DNA of 64,000 bases from Mycteria americana (lineage: Eukaryota > Chordata > Aves > Ciconiiformes > Ciconiidae): contig NW_027445436.1 in the NCBI RefSeq assembly GCF_035582795.1, positions 7,748,770 to 7,812,769 on the forward strand, read 5' to 3'. Each line of letters starts with the position of its first letter. The first letter of the stretch is position 1. This document shows, one piece after another, positions 22,498-32,177 of this stretch. The notes under the pieces are model-generated. The model did no database searches and was not told the origin of the DNA. It saw only the letters and a list, made by a program, of their open reading frames with translations. The position numbers and the translations under genes are program-made.

Positions 22498-23047
22498 TGT
22501 TATCCCACAAGTGTGAGGTCGTATACCCAGTGTGTGAGATGCCAATATACACACAGGGCAGAGGTATTTTATTTCATGTCTGCACAGAGATGGGTGCTAG
22601 GTGGTAGCTCCACAAAGCTAGCACACAGTTCGGTCATGCAGGTACAGTATTTATACAGTCCAGTTATGTATATGCATAAGTAATTACACAAAGCAGTTTT
22701 CTATTGGTCTACATTTCTCTTATTTCAGCTTAAAGCTACACTGCTATTTTAATATTCTGCGCACGCTCAAAGGTGAGGGGTCTCTGCTTGGGCCGGTGTC
22801 TCCAGCTCCAGGGGTGTGACTTTTAGTATTATAATGAGGATAGTTTGCGTGAGGGTGCTTCTTATCACACTTCTACTAGTTGTTTCAGATGGTTCCCAGA
22901 ACATCTTAATTAGCTTACATATTTCTCCAGGATGTGCTTCTCTCCCAAGGACAGTAATTCTTGTTTAGACGTTCTGTGTTCCAGTCTGAATCCCCCTTAT
23001 CAGCTTTACATAAGACTTGGCCTTCCACCAGCTCCTGTTAGACTACA
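22498..23047 (-). mobile_element. Solo LTR 2 in the ERVL remnant, TSD GCGT
   Basis: A 550-bp insertion with TG/CA ends is flanked by GCGT at 22,494-22,497 and 23,048-23,051. On the - strand it has a TATA box (TATAAATA near 22,650) and AATAAA (near 22,568) in the correct order. The four-base duplication points to a different retrovirus class from the 5-bp ERVL LTRs. Confidence 0.92.
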
Positions 23048-23080
23048 GCGTGACCAACACTATCCACTTACTCCACATGA

Positions 23081-23748
23081 TGTTGAAAGGGTTAAATCCC
23101 TGACAGTCCCTGACTAAGACATAGACTTGCATTTTTTTTTAGTTTCACTCATCCTTGTTCTCTTTTGTTCTCTTCCCCTGCAAAGATAGTTTTGGTTACC
23201 TGCTGAGCAGAGTTGATGGTGGAACATCTCCTGTGACTTCTTACCTGATAGGACTAAGCAGGCCTTGAGCAAGCTCGTTAGGCTTCCTAATTAAATCACT
23301 GATAAGAGGAACTCAGGACAATTGTGCCAAAGATAAGCACCAAAGAACTAGCTTAAATCGACCCCCTTGTAACATTCCAAGGCCGAAGGACTGATGAGCT
23401 AACTCAATGACTATATATGGACAAAGGAAGCCCAAAGTTCAACTAGTGGACAACGTGAGGAAGACTATGAAAGACCACCGGGAGGGTGAAAAGACCCTAA
23501 CCCTAATTTTACTGCGCATGCTTGGACTATGTAAATGAATTGCGGGAACTCATCACCATAAAACTGCCCTTTTCAAGAAATCTGATGAATATGTATCATT
23601 TTTCTGTATATGAGCTGATGTGTTGCGCTAACCTGGCGGAGCACTTGTGGCGGAGCAATCCCCAGTGCTGCCCAGTGCTGCAATAAAGAATACCTGCTTA
23701 ATAGTCATCCCGACTATTGAGTCCTGATTTCGGCTTTTCACGGCAACA
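23081..23748 (+). mobile_element. Solo LTR 3 in the ERVL remnant
   Basis: A 668-bp insertion runs from TGTTGAAAGGG to TTCACGGCAACA. A TATA-like TATATATGG lies near 23,413, and AATAAAGAATACC near 23,682. It has an R/U5 end typical of avian retroviral LTRs. The flanks are ATGA / ATGT, a near-match duplication. The surrounding remnant is colinear with the provirus at about 4,555. Confidence 0.88.
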
Positions 23749-24406
23749 ATGTCAGTTGCATGATGTGTAGAAGGGACCCTCCCTTTGAACATCCAGCCCA
23801 GCACAGGCAATCGTGGTGCCAAGAGGAGCTGTGCTTCAGTACCAACTACTTCTGAAGTGTCTTGAAACCTCTCATATGCTGCTAGTATCTCTTTTTCAGT
23901 CAGGATGTAGCGGGCTTCAGATCCTCGATACCTCCGGCTCCAAAACCCTAGAGGCTGACCTCGGGTGTCTCCCTCAAGAAAAAGAATTAATTCACTACTT
24001 CCCATCGGCAGGCAGATGTCCAGCCACTTCCTGGAAAGCAGAGCCTCAGCATCTGTAGCGGTTGCTTGGGAAGACAAACACCATAACCACAAACGTCACC
24101 CCTTCCTTCCCCTTTCCCTGTGCTTTTATTGCTGAGCATGACATCATATGGTATGGAGTATCCCTTTGGTCAGTTTGGGTCAGCTGTCCTGGCTATGTCC
24201 CCTCCCAAACTCTTGCTCACCCCCAGCCTACTGCCCTTGGTGGTGGTGGTGGTGCTGTTTGGAGAGAAAGTCTCTTTATAAGCACTGCTCAGCAGTAGTG
24301 AAAACACTAATGTGTTATCAACACTGGTTTAGGCACAAATGCAAAGTACAGCACCATATGGGCTGCTCTGAAGAAAGTTAAGTCCATCCCAGGCAGATCC
24401 AGTACA

Positions 24407-24949
24407 TTTGGACAGGTTGCAGGGTTGTCTGGGAGCAGCATTGCCTGCAGTAATTTTTTGCTATGCACATGTATGAAAACAAAGGTTTTAAAAATCACTG
24501 AATTTGCTGTATGAATATGCTATTCCCATTATGCAGCAGATCTTGAATGGTTGCTATGAGTACACTGGGATTTTCTGACTTTCCCAGAGCACAGAGCCTG
24601 GCTCTGTTTACTGTTAGAAAGAACATTGTGCACTATTGATTTGATAGTATTCCCTTACAAAACTGCCACAAATCTAATTCTTATTATTGTTTCAAGCTTG
24701 GAAGCACTCAAAAATGGTAGGCCCCTCTACACGCAGGTAGTTTTGACAAATTAAATATTTAATTTCACAAGTAAGGCTGTTGGAAAGTCCCTGTTGTATT
24801 CTAGAGTATGACATTTTTAATGGAACTGAACCTGAGTTATTCAGCAGTGTCCCAATATTTACTAATAAAGGAAATTGGAGCCTTCTGTTTGTGAGTAATA
24901 GATTTCTTTATGATGAAGTACCTGTTCTGTTTTTAACAGGACATGTACA
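24407..24949. other. Polinton interior, no gene recognised
   Basis: A/T-rich sequence leads into the next Polinton gene. An ORF at 24,780-25,016 has no recognisable family in its first 60 codons. Its last part is the start of the following gene. Confidence 0.4.
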
Positions 24950-25325
24950 CAGAACGTACAGCAGTGCCTCACTGAGAGACCTTTTGAAAAGGTCAGAGAG
25001 CCTTGGGTGCAGCTGATCTTTCTGCACTGCTTCTGATGACCTGATAAAGGCCATTTCTGAAATTGCCCTGAAGAATACTTGAAGGGGAACTTTCCATTAA
25101 CATCCTACCAGATAAATGTGCTGGAAAAAGGACCACAAATTCTTTCAAAGTCTGAGTAGTAAAAGTCTGTCCTTGAAAAGAAAGAAGCTACTAGTGAAGC
25201 AACCCAGTGGGTTTATCAGTCCTCTTCTAATTTTTGCTTTTCTGCTCATCATGGGGCTTTTGGTAAAGCAGTCATGGAATATGCTGAAAAAAATGTATCT
25301 GCTGCAAATCAGCTGGAGCAGCTAA
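24950..25325 (+). pseudogene. Small basic Polinton protein, frameshifted
   Basis: In pieces across frames it shows an N-terminal HRTYSS and LLKRSESLG segment, a middle part with ALKNT and NFPLTSYQINVLEK, then SLKRKKLLVKQPSGF followed by a hydrophobic stretch (IFAFLLIMGLLV). The order of lysine-rich stretch, Gly-Phe and hydrophobic tail is typical of a small protein found next to Polinton structural genes. Some authors compare it to adenoviral core protein X. I regard that comparison as tentative. At least three stops or shifts lie between 24,990 and 25,120. Confidence 0.65.
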
Positions 25326-25906
25326 GGGTGCCACCATTACCTGGGGAAGACATGAGGGCTGATGCAGTCCACTTTTTGGATGCTGAAATGAGGGACATTC
25401 TCCAGAAACTAGGCTTGACGGCCTACGAGAAAGCTGAGGTGTATACAGCTGCTCTTCAAAAGTACTTGGCACATGTGAAGCAGAGCAATCAGGAAAGGGG
25501 GGAAATAACTCTTGTTTTTCTGGAAGAAAACAAGATAGAAGTGGAAAAGCCCCTGGAGACTCCTGAGGACCCTGACCCTGTTGTTCAGGAAGTGCTGGAT
25601 AATGTACATCCATGGTATCAGAGGAATATACAAGTCCTCCTGGGTAAACTAGGGCAACACCAGTATATTTCTTCTTGGAACAAGCAGGGAAGTTTTGTAT
25701 ACAAAGGAGATGTCATCAAGGGGTCCAGCCTGCTTGATTTAGTCCAATGCGTCCTTCAGACTCGTGCCCCTTCTAGCCTGAAATCACCTAAAGGCTGGAA
25801 TGTTTTTATGAAAGCCATGGCTGCAGTGAATGTCCCATATTCTGTCATGGGTCATACAGCAAACCAGGGTCTCTTGAAACCACTAAAAGTGACTGAGGAG
25901 GACTGA
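25274..25906 (+). CDS. Intact Polinton-family protein, function unknown
   Basis: A 210-residue ORF runs from ATG at 25,274 to TGA at 25,904. It overlaps the end of the preceding pseudogene. The N-terminal half is mostly acidic and helical (AEMRDILQKLGLTAYEKAE). The C-terminal half contains WNKQGSFVYKGDVIKGSSLLDLV and KGWNVFMKAMAAVNVPYS patterns; similar patterns occur in a conserved protein of Polintons and adintoviruses of unproven, possibly virion, role. It is the only Polinton gene in this copy without stops or shifts. AATAAA follows at 25,984. The family assignment is from memory of the pattern; the function is not known. Confidence 0.75.
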   Translation: MEYAEKNVSAANQLEQLRVPPLPGEDMRADAVHFLDAEMRDILQKLGLTAYEKAEVYTAALQKYLAHVKQSNQERGEITLVFLEENKIEVEKPLETPEDPDPVVQEVLDNVHPWYQRNIQVLLGKLGQHQYISSWNKQGSFVYKGDVIKGSSLLDLVQCVLQTRAPSSLKSPKGWNVFMKAMAAVNVPYSVMGHTANQGLLKPLKVTEED

Positions 25907-25983
25907 GAACCACACCACACACCACCTAAGAAGAGAATGATACCCAAAGCCCAGTGTCTCACCCTGTACAGTTTACTGTTGAA

Positions 25984-25989
25984 AATAAA
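25984..25989 (+). terminator. Poly(A) signal AATAAA, + strand block
   Basis: AATAAA lies 78 bases after the stop of the 210-residue ORF. It faces the - strand signal at 26,100 across about 110 bp. This marks the end of the rightward gene block. Confidence 0.75.
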
Positions 25990-26099
25990 ATATTCATAAA
26001 ATCTTTAAAATTTGCTGTCTGTAGTGTCCATTTAAAAAACATGGTGGGGTGGTGTTAGGTTAAAGAACAAACACGCAGCCTTGTGGTTGGGTTGCAACT

Positions 26100-26105
26100 T
26101 TTATT
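26100..26105 (-). terminator. Poly(A) signal AATAAA, - strand block
   Basis: TTTATT on the + strand reads AATAAA on the - strand, overlapping the protease stop codon. It marks the end of the leftward structural gene block. Confidence 0.7.
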
Positions 26106-26621
26106 TAAAGAAATGAAAAGCATTACAAGCATTATCCATGCAGGCCTGGGTCTTCTGAAACATATTTTGAGTAGCTCTGGTCATGGGGAAAGCTACATAT
26201 TCATATTTTACAAAAAGCACCACCATCTGGTCATTTTGTACTAGATCGTTAGGATACAGTTTTTAAAGCTGTTCAAGAGGTAGACCTGTGTTACAGTAAT
26301 GTACAAAGAAGACACAGTGGTATCCACAGGCCATGAAGAGGGGATGCTACAGTTGCTTCCTCTGGAAAGCAATATCTGTAGTGTTGTGTGTTAAAAAGGA
26401 CATGATGCTTTCAGGAGAGTGCCGTTTGCCGAGGGTAGCCATACAAGTCAAAAAACTCTGAGTGTTTCTGATCAACCAGGAAAATTCCTAGTAGTGCTCT
26501 CCAGGCTGGTTATGTGGATGCGTATTCACAACCATGCTTGCGGGTGTTGGAAAAACATGGGCCCTAGGGAGCCAGTCGCCAGGGTATCTGTCTAGAAATA
26601 TTTCCCTAGTATAGGTGTCTG
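26101..26621 (-). pseudogene. Adenain-like cysteine protease of Polinton (broken)
   Basis: The expected role is capsid maturation cleavage. The three catalytic neighbourhoods are visible on the - strand in the right order: histidine in NQPGEH (about 26,480), acidic residue in FFDLYGYP (about 26,440), and cysteine in CGYHC (26,314-26,328). A frameshift directly after the histidine (the usual Trp codon is damaged), further shifts near 26,400 and a stop near 26,265 break it. It lies directly downstream of the capsid gene, as in most Polintons. The stop TAA at 26,101 overlaps the poly(A) signal. Confidence 0.82.
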
Positions 26622-27465
26622 CTAAAAAAAAAAATGAGTGTGCTGTTCAGTGTCCATCCTCACATGTAGTCGAAGAGCACGTCTCCTCTGTTTTATTTCT
26701 ATCACGTTGTCAAATACACTGTACATAATCATATTACCGGTGGTGGTCAAGGCCCCTGCAAAGTGTACTTCTGCTCTCAGGCTTCCAGTTTTAATCAGGG
26801 AATAGCAATCACATTCAGGTCAAAGGCGTACAGAGTATAGCCACAGACAAACTCTTCTCTGTCATCCAGCAGGGAATGGTCTTTCATAGGTCTGCTGATT
26901 GTCTGAATGAGCTGCATGTATTGTCTCACACAGCAACCACTCTCAAAATCAGGCTGCAGCGGTTTCACCATCCACATGGTGAATCAGCGGTTCACCATCC
27001 ACATGGAGGGCCACAAAATTTTTATCATAATGTTTAAAGTTGAAAGAGTTCTTAGTATAATTGCCACTAAAAGCGTTGTTATCTACGAACCCAATAACAA
27101 CAAGCTTGGGCAGCTGTCCCAGAAAAATTTTCCTGGTTGCTGACACAACTGCTGGCCGGTATGCTGAATGCTTCTGTGACACCCGGTCCACCAGGTATTT
27201 AGCACTGGATGTAAGTAATGCCTCAGCATGCCCCAAACGCACTACAGGCATCACCCACACTTTCCTCACAAACAGCGAGGCATAAGTAATGACCACCTTG
27301 CAGGCTTCTGCTGCCGGGGAGCTCATCAAACAAAAGCTGGTTTTGCTGCACGTCAGACTAATTTTTACATCCACACTGTTCAACAAAAGCTTGTCCTGAA
27401 AGAACAGATGGCTCGATCCTCTTGTTCCAGGCAGAGACAAGCGTTTCCTGAACCCCTGATTACCG
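26622..27465 (-). pseudogene. Polinton major capsid protein, C-terminal part
   Basis: The double-jelly-roll capsid protein continues here after the CR1 insertion. Landmarks are FFQDKLLLNSVDVKISLT, FCLMSS, ASLFVRKV, GQLPKLVVIGFVDNNAF, FNFKHYDKN and GYTLYAFDL, then an EVHFAGAL segment near 26,740. A short tandem duplication (GGTTCACCATCCACATGG, 26,960-27,006) and a frameshift near 26,795 break the frame. It ends at TAG near 26,622. The family is often annotated in databases as F54H12.2-like. Confidence 0.88.
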
Positions 27466-27975
27466 GATGCTGGAGCAGTAAGGAGCACCAGCAGTGGCAG
27501 CAGCAAGCAGCAGTGAGGGACACACAAGGGATACACAAGGACAAGGAGAGACTACGGCTGAACAGGGGGTGTCCCCCAAGCGGCTGAGCCTGGACCCACT
27601 AATTGAACGAGCCAGCAAGAGGCAGAGCCTGTACCTGGCAGCACAAGTGATTTAAACAGGCTAAAACAATCAGCCCAGCTAATTGCAATGGATGTGCATA
27701 TATATTTCCCAGAGGGTAGGCATGTGGCAGCATGGTGACTACCCAGCAAAAAGCTAATGTATGTCCTCTGCTTCTCCTGAGCTTCTAGCACCTGGTAGAA
27801 CCAATGCAGCCACACAGACAGAGCTCCTGCCAGAGCATGCAACCACACAGGCTTCAGACTGCAGGATGTGTGTGTGTGGATACTCCCAGAGATGAATGGT
27901 GATAGCAAGCACTCCTGTGGGAGGTGTGCCCAGGTAGATGAACTGCTCTGCCTGGTGGCCGAGCTTCTGGAGTAG

Positions 27976-28860
27976 GTGGGCAGAATGAGGAGCATCCGAG
28001 AGTCTGAGGAGATCGACCAATGGAGCTGTGCTCTGCCATCTCTGGTACACACAAGCCAACTCAGCATGGCCACTACGGAGGTAGGTCTGGTATCTCTCCT
28101 GTGCCAGGAGGAAGGCAGTGTTACAAGGGATAGGGAGGGGTGGAAGCAGGTTACTGCATGGAGCTGTAAGAGGAACCCCTCCTTACCCTCTCAGCTACCT
28201 CTACAGAATAGGTACGAGGCTCTGGGTATGGTAGACAAAGCACATAATGAGACAGAAGAGGAGGAACTTATGCAAGCACTCTCACCAAGGTCAGATCGAC
28301 CAACGCCTTGCATCAAGAGCTACATTAAGACCAGCACCGAGAAGAAACAGCGACAAGTTATGGTCATAGGTGATTCCCTCCTGAGGGGAACAGAGGCACC
28401 CATTTGCAGACCGGACTCTCTTTTCAGAGAAGTTTGCTGCCTCCCTGGGGCCCAAATCAGGGATGTCACCAGACAACTGACGAGCTTAGTACAGCCTTCG
28501 GACTATTACACACTCCTGCTCTTTCATGTGGGTACTAATGACGTTGCAACAAGAAGACCAAGGTCAATCAAAAGAGATTTCAGGGCCCTGGGAAGGATGC
28601 TAAAAGATTCAGGAGCACAGGTAGTGTTTTCCTCAATCTTCCCAGTAATAGGGAGAGACTTTGGAAGAAACAGGCATGCCCAAGACATCAATACCTGGCT
28701 CCAGGACTGGTGCCTCTGCCAGAACATTGGTTTTTATAACCATGGAAGAGTCTTTGAAACACAAGGAATGCTGGGGCCTGATGGGATCCACCTGTCCCAA
28801 TGGGGGAAATGCATCTTTGCTTGTAAGCTTGCAGGACTGATTGAGAAGGCTTTAAACTAG
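27976..28860 (+). CDS. CR1 ORF1 with SGNH esterase domain
   Basis: A 294-codon ORF, open to TAG at 28,858. Residues about 125-290 form an SGNH-hydrolase-like domain: the nucleophile in GDSLLRG, the block with HVGTNDV and the C-terminal Asp/His pair in DGIHLSQWG. CR1 ORF1 proteins carry such an esterase with a proposed role in membrane or RNP handling during retrotransposition. The N-terminal 120 residues are acidic with Glu runs, and I see no clear zinc finger. The start is taken from the first in-frame ATG; the true ORF1 start may be upstream and damaged. Confidence 0.8.
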   Translation: MGRMRSIRESEEIDQWSCALPSLVHTSQLSMATTEVGLVSLLCQEEGSVTRDREGWKQVTAWSCKRNPSLPSQLPLQNRYEALGMVDKAHNETEEEELMQALSPRSDRPTPCIKSYIKTSTEKKQRQVMVIGDSLLRGTEAPICRPDSLFREVCCLPGAQIRDVTRQLTSLVQPSDYYTLLLFHVGTNDVATRRPRSIKRDFRALGRMLKDSGAQVVFSSIFPVIGRDFGRNRHAQDINTWLQDWCLCQNIGFYNHGRVFETQGMLGPDGIHLSQWGKCIFACKLAGLIEKALN

Positions 28861-28989
28861 AATCGATGGGGGAAGGGGATACCATCTGGAACTCTGAAGG
28901 TAAGCCAAGGGATGGCATGGCATTGCCTGAGGGTGGCACTGCTAATGGGAACATTTACACTGCTCCAGGGAGCACTGAGGGCTTAGGAG

Positions 28990-29975
28990 CACATCTGAAA
29001 TGCTTGTACACCAACGTACGCAGTATGAGAAACAAAGAGGATGAACTGGAAGTGTTGGTCAGTTCCCAGAGCTATTGATGTCATTGGTATTAGTGAGACT
29101 TAGTGGAATGAGTGCCACGACTGGAGTGCTGGGCTGGAGGGCTACAGGCTGTTCAGGAAGGATAGGAAGGGCAGGCGAGGTGGAGAAGTTGAACTCTGTA
29201 TGTAAGGGAGAGGTTTGATTGTACAGCCCTTACAGTTAGGGATGAAGTGGTTGAGAGCCTCTGGGTAAGGATTAGGGGGATGGAAAACAAAGCAGATGTC
29301 ACTGTGGGAGTCTACTATCGATCGCCCAGCCAGGATGATAGCACTAATGAGTTATTCTATAGGCAATTAGGAGAAATCTCTGGATCAGTAGCCCTTGTCC
29401 TTATGGGAGATTTCAACTTCCTAGACATCAACTGGGAATACCATAGTGCTGTGACGAGCAAGTCTGGGAAATTCTTGAAGTTTGTGGAAGATAACTTCTT
29501 GACACAGGTACTCAGTGAGCCAACTAGGAAAAATGCCCTCCTAGACTTGTTGTTTGTGAATAGAGAAGGACTCGTGGGAGATGTGATGGTAGGTGGGTGT
29601 CTTGGCCACAGTGATCATGAAATGGTTGAGTTTAAAATTTTCAGTGTAATGAGAACAAAGGACAGCAGAGTTGCTACCCTGGATTTCAAGAGAGCAAACT
29701 TTAAGCTACTCAGGGAGCTACTTAGCAGCGTCCCCTGGGAATCTGCTTTTGAGGGCTTAGGAGTCCATGAGAACTGGTCAGTTTTTAAGAACCACCTTTT
29801 AGAAGCACAGGCGCAGGCAATCCCATTGTGTCATAAGTCAAGCAAGCGGGGCAGAAGACCAGCTTGGCTGAACAGGGAACTCCTCTTGGAACTCAGGAGG
29901 CAAAAGAAATTGTACAATCTCTGGAAGCAAGGTCAGGCTTCTCAGGAAGATTACAGAGCTGTGGTTCTTATATGA
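28990..29975 (+). pseudogene. CR1 ORF2, endonuclease domain
   Basis: An APE-type endonuclease nicks target DNA. NVRSMRNK marks the start at about 29,010. Stops near 29,075-29,220 interrupt it. The long open part from 29,247 contains GVYYRSPSQDD, MGDFNFLDINW, LLDLLFVN and LGHSDHEMVEF, the catalytic Asp/Asn and His regions. It ends at a TGA (29,973) that is shared with the copy at 51,844. Confidence 0.9.
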
Positions 29976-29999
29976 AAGGAGAAGACACGAAAGGCCAAA

Positions 30000-31615
30000 G
30001 CTCAACTAGAGTTGAAACTGGCCAGTGTTGTGTCAGACAACAAGAAAGGATTTTTTTTAAGTATGTTAATAGCAAGAGGAGGTCCAAGGAAAACATTGGA
30101 CTGATACTTGTTGAAGATGGTCATCTGAATAATAGGGATGAAGAAAAAGCAGAGGCATTCAATGCTTTTTATTGCCTCAGATGAGTTGTATTAGCTGAAT
30201 GTTCACAAGTCCATGGGGCCTGATGGGATTCATCCCAGAGTACTGAAGGAGCTAGCGGATGTTACAGCAGGACCCCTCTCAATCATCTACTAAATGTCTT
30301 GGGAGTCCAGGGAGGTCCCCGCTGACTGGAAGCTAGCCAATGTTATTCCAATTTACAAGAAGGGCATGAGGGAAGACCCAGGAAACTACAGACCTGTTAG
30401 CCTAACCTCAGTACCTGGAAAAATTATGGAGAATATCATACTGGGTGCTAGTGAAAGGCATTTAAAGGACAATGCAATCATCAGGCATGGTCAGCATGGG
30501 TTCAGAAAGGGAAAGTCCTGTCTAACTAATTTGATATCCTTCTACAATAAGGTCACCCACCTAGTGGATGAAGGGAAGGCGGTGGATGTAGTTTTTCCTG
30601 GATTTTAGTAAGGCTTTTGATACTGTCCCTCACAGCATCCTTCTGGGTGAAGAACTGGCTGAAGGGTGGCGCTCAAAGGGTTGTAGTGAATGGGGCTACA
30701 TCTGGCTGGCAACCGGTCACCAGCGGTGTTACTCAGGGCTCAATTCTAGGGCCAGTTCTGTTCAATAGTTTTATCAACAATCTGGATGCAGGAGTTGAAT
30801 GCACCATTAGCAAGTTTGCTGAGGATACTAAACTGGGAGGTGCTGGTGACTCTCGCGAGGAACAAGAGGCCATGCAGAGGGTTCTGGATAGATTGCAGCA
30901 TTGGGCAATCATCAATGGCATGAAATTTAAGAACAAATGCTGGGTTCCACACCTGGGGTGGAGTAACACCGGGCACAAGTATAAATTGGGAGAGGAGTGG
31001 CTGGAGAGCAGCCCTGCAGAAAGGGATCTAGGGGTGCTGGTTGACAGCAGGCTCAACAGGAGTCAGCAGTGTGCCCTGGCAGCCAAGAGGGCAAACCACA
31101 TCCTGGGGTGTATTAAACACAGCATAACCAGCCAGTCAAAAGAGGTGATTATCCCTCTGTATTTAGCATTGGTGCGGTCTCCCCTTGAGTACTGTGTGCA
31201 GTTCTGGGCCCCACAATTTAAAAAGGATGTTAAGGTGCTTGACTGCATCCAGAGGAGGGCAACAAGGCTGGTGAAAGGGCTGGAAGGCATGTCCTATGAG
31301 GAGCAGCTAAGGACTCTGGGTTTGTCTAGTTTGGAGAAAAGGAGGCTGAGGGGTGACCTCATTGCTCTCTACAGCTTCCTGAGGAGGGGAAGTGGAGAGG
31401 GAGGTGCTGAGCTTCTCCCTGGTATCCAGTGACAGGACACATGGGAATGGTTCAAAGCTGCATCAGGGGAGGTTCAGACTGGACATTAGGAAACGCTTCT
31501 TTACCAAGAGGGTGGTCAAACACTGGAACAGGCTTCCTAGAGAGGTGGTCGATGCCTCATGCCTGTCCGTGTTTAAGAGGCATTTGGGCAACGCCCTTAA
31601 TAATATGTTTTAAAT
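30000..31615 (+). pseudogene. CR1 ORF2, reverse transcriptase domain
   Basis: Motifs in order: [57 protein letters not shown] (30,815-30,826), [15 protein letters not shown] and the C-terminal RRGDLI-like segment. A frameshift with stop at 30,606 lies in the second RT block, and two small deletions remove further residues. It would copy CR1 RNA at a nicked target; this copy cannot. Confidence 0.92.
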
Positions 31616-31699
31616 TTGGTCATACCTGAAGTGGTCAGGCAGTTGGACTAGATGATCATTGTAGGTCCCTTCCAGCTGAACTATTCTGTTCTATTTTAC

Positions 31700-32177
31700 T
31701 GATGCCATCCAGCGTGACTGCTTCCTGCTTCCCACCTGTGTCTTTGTAGAACAGCCCAGTGGAGAAGTGCATGGACAGTGTGTCACGGCTGTAATTGAGA
31801 AGCAACTCTTTGAAGGTATGGTAGGGTTAGCCGTTGTTGCTCTGGCTTACCAGTCGGTGCCCCAGCATAACATTCAGCTGGCTGAAAATAGAGGCCAGTG
31901 GATAATTCACAAGGCCCACAGCCTCACTGGCTTCAAGGTTGGACTTGTCAGCTTTTACAGTCTTGCAGCAAAGGTACAGCAGGTTCTGGTTCAGATCTAT
32001 GTATTCTTCCCCATTCCCAGCTATGAAAAAGTCCAGAGGTGCAGACTCTGCAATAGTGGGAAGTGGAGGTACCTCAATAAACAGGCTTTTCTCAGTGTTG
32101 GTCTGTGTCAGGGATACTTAAAACAAATCCAGCTCAGATTTGGTACATTCTTCTGAGCAGCCACGAACAAAAGCCAT
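31700..32177 (-). pseudogene. Polinton major capsid protein, N-terminal part
   Basis: The ATG at 32,175-32,177 (- strand) starts a capsid N-terminus with MAFVRG, SELDLF, IEVPPLPTI, FFIAGNGEEYIDL, LVNYPLASIFSQLNV and LVSQSNN. These are the strongest signatures of the Polinton major capsid. A stop follows LDLF and another follows SQSNN. The gene is cut by the CR1 at 31,699. Confidence 0.88.

Larger units (their letters stand above)
21490..24406 (-). mobile_element. Second ERVL remnant, hit by three other LTRs
   Basis: RNase H-region sequence in four pieces (21,490-21,597; 22,268-22,497; 23,048-23,080; 23,749-23,974) is colinear with 4,195-4,785 of the provirus. An LTR piece (23,975-24,406) follows directly. 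It matches the ERVL LTR from its position 175 onward. So 3.7 kb from RT back through gag to the 5' LTR edge was deleted. Solo LTRs separate the pieces. TGACGG-type retroviral features beyond RNase H are absent. Confidence 0.88.
27466..31699 (+). mobile_element. CR1 retrotransposon, nearly full length, inside the capsid gene
   Basis: About 4.2 kb has a 5' region, ORF1 with an esterase domain, ORF2 with endonuclease and reverse transcriptase, and the CR1 3' end (GGTCCCTTCCAGCTGAAC, then ATTCTGTTCTATT). Capsid homology stops on one side and resumes on the other, so the insertion point is inside that gene. The left edge is estimated to within about 30 bp. Compared with the copy at 51,130-52,948 it has two internal deletions (near 30,180 and 30,640). 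Confidence 0.93.

Noticed and set aside
24780..25016. 78-codon + strand ORF as a separate gene
   Set aside because: No ATG start is needed to explain it, the first part has no family resemblance, and its end is the start of the small basic Polinton protein.
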